From the NCBI GenBank assembly GCA_041390625.1, contig JAWKPM010000001.1, positions 248,001 through 312,000 on the forward strand: a stretch of DNA of 64,000 nt, in the 5' to 3' direction. Of the stretch, positions 59,649 to 64,000 are shown piece by piece (the first letter of the stretch is position 1; each line of letters opens with the position of its first letter). Below the pieces are notes generated by a model, which saw nothing but the letters and a program-made list of their open reading frames with translations, was not told the origin of the DNA and did not search any database. A program made the position numbers and the translations under genes. This DNA is from RBC038 sp041390625. Its GTDB lineage: Bacteria; Chloroflexota; Dehalococcoidia; UBA2979.

Positions 59649-61061
59649 ATGCGAACTCAGCACCGACGCATCTCGGGGGTCGCGGCCATTACTCGCAGCA
59701 TCCGTTCCCTCCTCGCCGCGCTGGCGGGCGCCGTCGTGGCGCTCGTTGGCCTCACTGGCATCGCCTTCGCTCACCACCCGGAGGTCCTGCTCGCCGCAGC
59801 CGTCTGCGGGCCGACGCCCGGCACCGTGCAGGTCACGTACCTCGTGTCCGCGTGGGAGGGCAACGGCTCCAATTCGACGAACGACCCCTCGAGGGCGAAC
59901 TCGGACATCCGAGTCCGTATCTCCATCGATGGCGGTTCGTACACCGAGATCGGCCGCGGCGCGTTCGTGCGCCCCGACTACTCCTTCAGCGGGTCTGCCG
60001 TCGTCGGTGCCGGTTCGCGCTACCGCATCCAGGTGCTCGCTGTGGCACGGTGGGGCAACGGTCAGGGTGGCGGCGAGAGCCGCACGACCGGTTCGCTGCA
60101 GATGCCGAGCTGCCCCGTGTCGACCCCGACACCCACACCGACCGCCACGCCAATGGCCACGGCCTCGCCCACCCCGACAGCCACTCCGACGACGACGCCG
60201 ATCGCCGGCCCTCCGCCGTCGCCCACGCCGAGCGTGACTCCGACATCGACGCCGGATCCGACCGAGACACCCACCGAGACGCCTTCGGCCACCTCGACGC
60301 CGGAACCGACCGTCACGCCCACCGAGACCCCTTCGGCGACCTCGACGCCCGAACCGACCGTGACACCCACGGAGACGCCGTCGGCCACTTCGACTCCGGA
60401 ACCGACCGTGGCCCCGACCGAGACGCCTTCGGCCACTTCAACGCCGGATCCGACCGTGACGCCCACCGAGACGCCTTCGGCTACCTCGACCCCGGAGCCG
60501 ACCGAGACTCCGACCGAGACGCCTTCGAGCACGACGACGCCCGCGCCCACCGAGACGCCGACGCAGACACCGTCTGTGCCGACCGGGCCCGTCGGTGGTG
60601 GTGGCGGCTCGACGCCCACGCCCACTCCGAGTCCGACTCCAAGCCCGACACCGAGCCCAACGCCGACCGCAACGGCGACGCCCCCTGCTCCAACGTTCCT
60701 CGTCGCTGGACCGCCGCCGCTGATCTCGGGCTCATCCGGGCCGACGCCGCCCTCGACGCCGGGGACCGGCGATGGGGCACCGCCTGCGGACGACTCGCCC
60801 TCGAGTCCGGCCGATCCGCCATTCCCGATCGCCGGCCCGGCGCAGCCCATCCCACCCGAGGCGGGTCACGGCATCCTCGCCATGAGTCACGAGGACGCGG
60901 AGCGCGCCTGGCTCCCGAGCACGCTACTGGCGCTGACGATCGCGTTCGTGCTGGGGACCTGGCACCTCACGGGGCGCCGGCGCACCTCGATGGCCCATCC
61001 GTCGTCGACACACCTCGATGGCGCGGATGACGAGTGGCCGCCCTGGGACGAAGCTGCGTAG
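59649..61061 (+). CDS. Surface protein with Thr/Pro repeat stalk and C-terminal anchor
   Basis: The 470-residue protein has a signal peptide (ending near AFA, ~41), a beta-rich domain of about 115 residues (VQVTYLVSAWEG, RVRISIDGGSY), then a stalk of Thr/Pro repeats from ~155 to 350. It ends in a membrane helix (~438-456) and a short cytoplasmic tail. The stalk includes seven 16-residue units and is a likely O-glycosylation region and spacer across the wall. TTAGCGT lies three bases before the start, and no SD is evident. Confidence 0.7.
   Translation: MRTQHRRISGVAAITRSIRSLLAALAGAVVALVGLTGIAFAHHPEVLLAAAVCGPTPGTVQVTYLVSAWEGNGSNSTNDPSRANSDIRVRISIDGGSYTEIGRGAFVRPDYSFSGSAVVGAGSRYRIQVLAVARWGNGQGGGESRTTGSLQMPSCPVSTPTPTPTATPMATASPTPTATPTTTPIAGPPPSPTPSVTPTSTPDPTETPTETPSATSTPEPTVTPTETPSATSTPEPTVTPTETPSATSTPEPTVAPTETPSATSTPDPTVTPTETPSATSTPEPTETPTETPSSTTTPAPTETPTQTPSVPTGPVGGGGGSTPTPTPSPTPSPTPSPTPTATATPPAPTFLVAGPPPLISGSSGPTPPSTPGTGDGAPPADDSPSSPADPPFPIAGPAQPIPPEAGHGILAMSHEDAERAWLPSTLLALTIAFVLGTWHLTGRRRTSMAHPSSTHLDGADDEWPPWDEAA
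60243..60578 (+). repeat. Seven tandem 48-bp repeats within the surface-protein gene
   Basis: Each unit encodes a variant of TSTPEPTVTPTETPSA. Units 2-5 are nearly identical at protein level, and unit 7 is the most divergent (TTTPAPTETPTQTPSV). Differences are mainly synonymous, so the array is not a very recent expansion, but copy number may vary between strains. Confidence 0.9.
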
Positions 61062-61094
61062 CATCGAGGCGTCGCCACCGAGGGGCCGAGAGAC

Positions 61095-62996
61095 CTAGGC
61101 GGCGACGCGCTCCCAGCCATTCGAGTCCGACGGCACGCTGCCGCCGAAGAGCTCGACCGCCATGCGTCCGATGGCGCGGTCCTGCCCCTCGACGAACTCG
61201 AGGCCGAGGTCGATGCGACCGTCCTCGAGCGTCCGCACGCGGCGCACGGTCGCCCGCAGCGGTTCGCGGCCGCCGGCCGGCATGCGCAGCACGAGCGTCG
61301 CCCCGTCCCCTCGATCGAGGCCGGGCGAGGCATCGAGCAGGACCCGCGCGCCGGTGACGGAGACGTCGACGACCTCGCCCTCGAGGCCCCCGACCTCGCC
61401 CTCGAGCACGACATCGAAGCGGTAGCCGTCTCGACGCTCGCCGGCGAACTGTGGGCGTCGAATGCGGCGGACCGCCCACACGATGAAGCCAAGGTTCACG
61501 CAAGCGAAGACGAGCGAGCCGAGCACCGCCGCCCACTGCTCGTAGGTCACCCACGTCAGACCGGCCGCCGTGGCCGCGAACCAGAACATCGAGGCAACGC
61601 TCGCCGCACCGAGGATCGTGAGCAGCGGCGGAACGGGCGCGTGCCGGCGCTCGCCGCCCGTGCGTCCCTTCGGCGTCACCTGGAAGCCGGTGCGACCTCC
61701 GAAGCCGACCAGGTGGAGCGTGGCCGGCAGTACCGCGGGCAGGCGCAGCATCTCGAACAGCACCGACAACGTCGGCGGGTAGTGACCGCGTGCGAGCAGC
61801 CGCAGGCCGATGAACTGCATCCCCAGCGTCACGAGGAAGAACGGCCCGTAGAGGTACCCCGGCGCGTCGATGGGCGACGCGCCGGTCGCGAGGACGAGCA
61901 CGGGCATCGTGACGAACGCGAACGCGCGCCACGAATCGAACCAGCCGAAGAGCGTCGTGGCGAACGCGAGACGCTGTCCGAAGGTGAGGCCCGGTGTAGT
62001 GAAGGGGTTGTCGATGCGCAGCACCTGCATCGCGCCGAGCGCCCATCGATGCCGCTGGAGCATGTACTGGTGCGCGTCGGTCGGCGCGAGGCCTCGAGCC
62101 AGCACCTCGTTGTGGTAGACGGTCGTCCAGCCCTTCTGCATCAGGCGGAAGGTGGTGTGGATGTCCTCGGTGACGGTCTCGGTCGCCACGCCGCCGGCGT
62201 CTCGCAGCGCCTCGGTGCGGACCAGCGCGCAGGTGCCGCACCAGAACGCGGCGCGCCAGCGGTTCTTCGCCGGAGCGAGCGCGCGGTAGAAGACGCGCTC
62301 CTCGTTGTAGACCGGGCCGTCGTCCGTCTCGCCCTCGTGCTCGAAGGAGTCAAGGTTGTAGAAGTCCTGTGGCATCTGCACCACGGCCACGCGGTCGTCG
62401 TCGAAGTAGCCGAGGGTGTTCACGAGGAAGCCGGGGCTCACGACGTAGTCGGCATCGAGGACGCCGATGATCTCGGCGTCGACGACCTCGAGGGCGTGGT
62501 TGAGGTTGCCCGCCTTCGCGTGCTCGTTGTTCGGCCTCGTGAGGTAGCGGGCCCCGAGGTGCTCCGCGAGCTCGCGTACCCACTCGCGACGCCCGTCGTC
62601 GAGGACCCACGTCTCGTGCGGCGGGTCGATCGAGACGGCAGCAGCGATCGAGGGCAGCAGCACCGAGGCCGGCTCGTTGTAGGTCGGGATGAGGATCGCG
62701 ACCGAGCGGTTGTGGCGGGCCGGGCGCAGCTGAGGCCGCGCGTCGAGGTCCCACAGCGCCAGCGTGAAGAGGCCGAAGGCGAAGGCGTTGTGCGCCTCCG
62801 CAACGATGAGCGGCACCGCGACCCACCACACGCCGAGGTTGATCGTGCTCGTGAGGCGCCACCCGATGTAGGCGGCGGTGACGAGGAGCGTGGCGATCGC
62901 CCAGCCTCGGACGAAGGCCTTGTGCCTCGACGTCTCGAGGGGCGGCATCTCACCACCCTCGAGGCGCGGCAGGTGGATGATCTTGTCGCTGGTCAT
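61095..62996 (-). CDS. Cellulose-synthase-like GT2 glycosyltransferase with PilZ domain
   Basis: The 633-residue protein has two N-terminal membrane helices, a processive GT2 domain, about four or five more helices and a C-terminal PilZ domain. GT2 motifs are WVLDDG, LDADY, TVTED and QRHRW (the D, DxD, TED, QxxRW set). PilZ marks are ERRDGYRF and DVSVTGARV (~535-625). This is the BcsA layout, so it probably polymerises a polysaccharide when c-di-GMP is bound. No bcsB or other partner is adjacent. GGGAG precedes ATG 62996. Confidence 0.88.
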   Translation of the reverse strand: MTSDKIIHLPRLEGGEMPPLETSRHKAFVRGWAIATLLVTAAYIGWRLTSTINLGVWWVAVPLIVAEAHNAFAFGLFTLALWDLDARPQLRPARHNRSVAILIPTYNEPASVLLPSIAAAVSIDPPHETWVLDDGRREWVRELAEHLGARYLTRPNNEHAKAGNLNHALEVVDAEIIGVLDADYVVSPGFLVNTLGYFDDDRVAVVQMPQDFYNLDSFEHEGETDDGPVYNEERVFYRALAPAKNRWRAAFWCGTCALVRTEALRDAGGVATETVTEDIHTTFRLMQKGWTTVYHNEVLARGLAPTDAHQYMLQRHRWALGAMQVLRIDNPFTTPGLTFGQRLAFATTLFGWFDSWRAFAFVTMPVLVLATGASPIDAPGYLYGPFFLVTLGMQFIGLRLLARGHYPPTLSVLFEMLRLPAVLPATLHLVGFGGRTGFQVTPKGRTGGERRHAPVPPLLTILGAASVASMFWFAATAAGLTWVTYEQWAAVLGSLVFACVNLGFIVWAVRRIRRPQFAGERRDGYRFDVVLEGEVGGLEGEVVDVSVTGARVLLDASPGLDRGDGATLVLRMPAGGREPLRATVRRVRTLEDGRIDLGLEFVEGQDRAIGRMAVELFGGSVPSDSNGWERVAA

Positions 62997-63162
62997 GTCG
63001 CTCCCGAGGTGTGCGCGGCCCGTCGGCGGCCTGCACCTCGATGCGCCGAACGCCTCGAGGTGCCGGAACCCGCAAGAAACCGTCAACTGATCATCGGTGC
63101 GAACTGAATCGATCTGCAGGGCTCGCCGAATCGGGAGGGTGAACGCTACGTTAGGCTCGCGT

Positions 63163-63237
63163 GCCCCCGTAGCTCAGTGGATAGAGCGTCGGTTTCCTAA
63201 ACCGTGTGCGCAGGTTCGAGTCCTGCCGGGGGTACCA
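63163..63237 (+). tRNA. tRNA-Arg (anticodon CCT)
   Basis: The acceptor is GCCCCCG/CGGGGGT, the anticodon stem TCGGT/ACCGT (with G-U) has loop TTCCTAA, the T loop is TTCGAGT, and CCA is encoded. TAGGCT at 63152-63157 is a possible -10. Confidence 0.92.
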
Positions 63238-63395
63238 GCTCATCGATAACACTTCCGCATCGGTGCGCGTGCAGGCCTCGATGCCCCGAACTCGTCTGCT
63301 ATGGTCGCGCGCGTCCCGACCCACCTCGGGCTCGCGCCCTTGAATCGCACCGCGGGGCCGTTACCATACCGACGCTCGGAGCGGAGGAACTCCTT

Positions 63396-64000
63396 ATGCC
63401 AGGTCCGCTGGAGGGCATTCGCGTCCTCGACCTGACCTCGAACGTCGCCGGCCCGTTCGCCTCGAAGCTCATCGGCGACTACGGCGGCGAGGTGCTGAAG
63501 GTCGAGCCGCCCGGCGGCGATCCTTCGAGGCGCTACGGACCCTTCCACGGCGACGACCCGCATCCGGAGAAGTCCGCGCTCTACCTCCACCTCAACACCA
63601 ACAAGCGCTCGATCACCCTCGACCCGAGCTCGAAGGCCGGGCGCAACCTCCTCCGACGCCTCATCGAACGCGCCGACATCCTCCTCGAGGACTTCGCGCC
63701 GGGCACGATGGAGTCGTGGGGTCTCGGCTGGGACGACCTGCGCGCGACGCAGCCGAACCTGGTGATGATCTCGATCACGCCGTACGGGCAGACGGGCCCC
63801 TACCGCGACTTCAAGGGCTCCGAGATCACCCTCGAGGCAATCGGCGGGCCGCTGCAGAACAACGGCCACATCTCCCTCGAGCCGCTGAAGCTTGGCGGGC
63901 ACACGGCGCTGTACCACGCCGGCGCCGCCGCGGGATTCGCCGCGCTGATGGGCCGCCTGCGCGTCGAGATGGGTGGCGAAGGCGATTACGTCGACCTGTC
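63396..64000 (+). CDS. CaiB/BaiF CoA transferase (partial, runs off the window)
   Basis: The first 201 codons are present, beginning at ATG 63396 with GGAGGA nine bases upstream. The opening GIRVLDLTSNVAGPFASKL and GGEVLKVEPPGGDPSRRYGP are typical of family III CoA transferases. ITPYGQTGPYRDF is followed by GSEITLEA. At the position of the usual catalytic Asp (G-x-D) there is Glu143, unlike the paralog at 33174-34475. It is either an altered transferase or a member with shifted chemistry. The C-terminal half lies outside the window. Confidence 0.85.
   Translation, partial: MPGPLEGIRVLDLTSNVAGPFASKLIGDYGGEVLKVEPPGGDPSRRYGPFHGDDPHPEKSALYLHLNTNKRSITLDPSSKAGRNLLRRLIERADILLEDFAPGTMESWGLGWDDLRATQPNLVMISITPYGQTGPYRDFKGSEITLEAIGGPLQNNGHISLEPLKLGGHTALYHAGAAAGFAALMGRLRVEMGGEGDYVDL

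Noticed and set aside
60243..60578. CRISPR or noncoding repeat array
   Set aside because: The 48-bp units are contiguous, in frame and differ mostly at silent positions, so they are protein-coding repeats without spacers.

Overview
The window is about 68-70% GC (estimated by eye) and gene-dense on both strands. It reads as a chromosomal segment of a free-living, respiring bacterium. I place it tentatively in the Chloroflexota, near Dehalococcoidia or the SAR202 relatives. The reasons are a STAND-type regulator with a C-terminal SARP module, a mandelate-racemase-type enolase paralog beside an amidohydrolase, CaiB-type CoA transferases, an SDR and a hydroxyacid dehydrogenase, and a radical SAM protein with a CUAEP-type tail. 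This placement is inference from gene content; there is no rRNA in the window. There is no prophage, transposon or CRISPR array, and nothing looks recently transferred.

Layout. 1-3.8 kb: start of a membrane protein, an HDOD protein, a DUF5063-like protein coupled to a lipoprotein, tRNA-Met, a septum-formation-like protein and a membrane-bound cupredoxin with a CRP-like site upstream. 3.9-8.9 kb: catabolic genes (enolase superfamily, amidohydrolase, D-2-hydroxyacid dehydrogenase, SDR, free biotinyl carrier). 9.1-13.3 kb: a GH3-family protein overlapping a GGDEF/HD-GYP c-di-GMP enzyme. 13.4-20.5 kb: VanY-type peptidase, LuxR-type regulator, STAND-SARP regulator and a 38-residue secreted micropeptide. 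21.2-24.7 kb: HlyC/CorC protein, then a radical SAM gene whose in-frame UGA is very probably selenocysteine, then a two-component pair. 26-28.9 kb: Rieske protein, SURF1, YHS and small proteins. 29-38 kb: M1 aminopeptidase, MFS transporter, CoA transferase, aconitase, 3-methyladenine glycosylase. 38.1-39.8 kb: three tRNAs and a Tad/VWA protein. 39.8-46.9 kb: one minus-strand operon lipB-lipA-aceE-aceF-lpdA that both builds and lipoylates pyruvate dehydrogenase. 47-54.8 kb: uvrC, Xer recombinase, eno, gap, HAD phosphatase. 54.8-57.6 kb: ffh-rpsP-khpA-rimM and tRNA-Ala. 57.7-64 kb: winged-helix regulator, PQQ-type sugar dehydrogenase, Thr/Pro-repeat surface protein, PilZ-GT2 polysaccharide synthase, tRNA-Arg and a truncated CoA transferase.

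How the genes work together. Eno, Gap, the pyruvate dehydrogenase operon and aconitase cover lower glycolysis and entry to the TCA cycle. SURF1, the Rieske protein and the cupredoxin point to aerobic respiration. A c-di-GMP enzyme at 10.8-13.3 kb and a PilZ-controlled glycan synthase at 61-63 kb are plausible ends of one signalling route.

Main observations: (1) a CUAEP-tail radical SAM selenoprotein with a candidate bacterial SECIS hairpin; (2) a micropeptide whose predicted mature form is a heptapeptide with Cys at both ends; (3) strong over-representation of CCTCGA/TCGAGG in genes and spacers; (4) an Ffh with altered GTPase motifs, one of which coincides with that repeated word; (5) several genes with a -10-like hexamer 6-7 nt before the start codon, suggesting leaderless transcripts.
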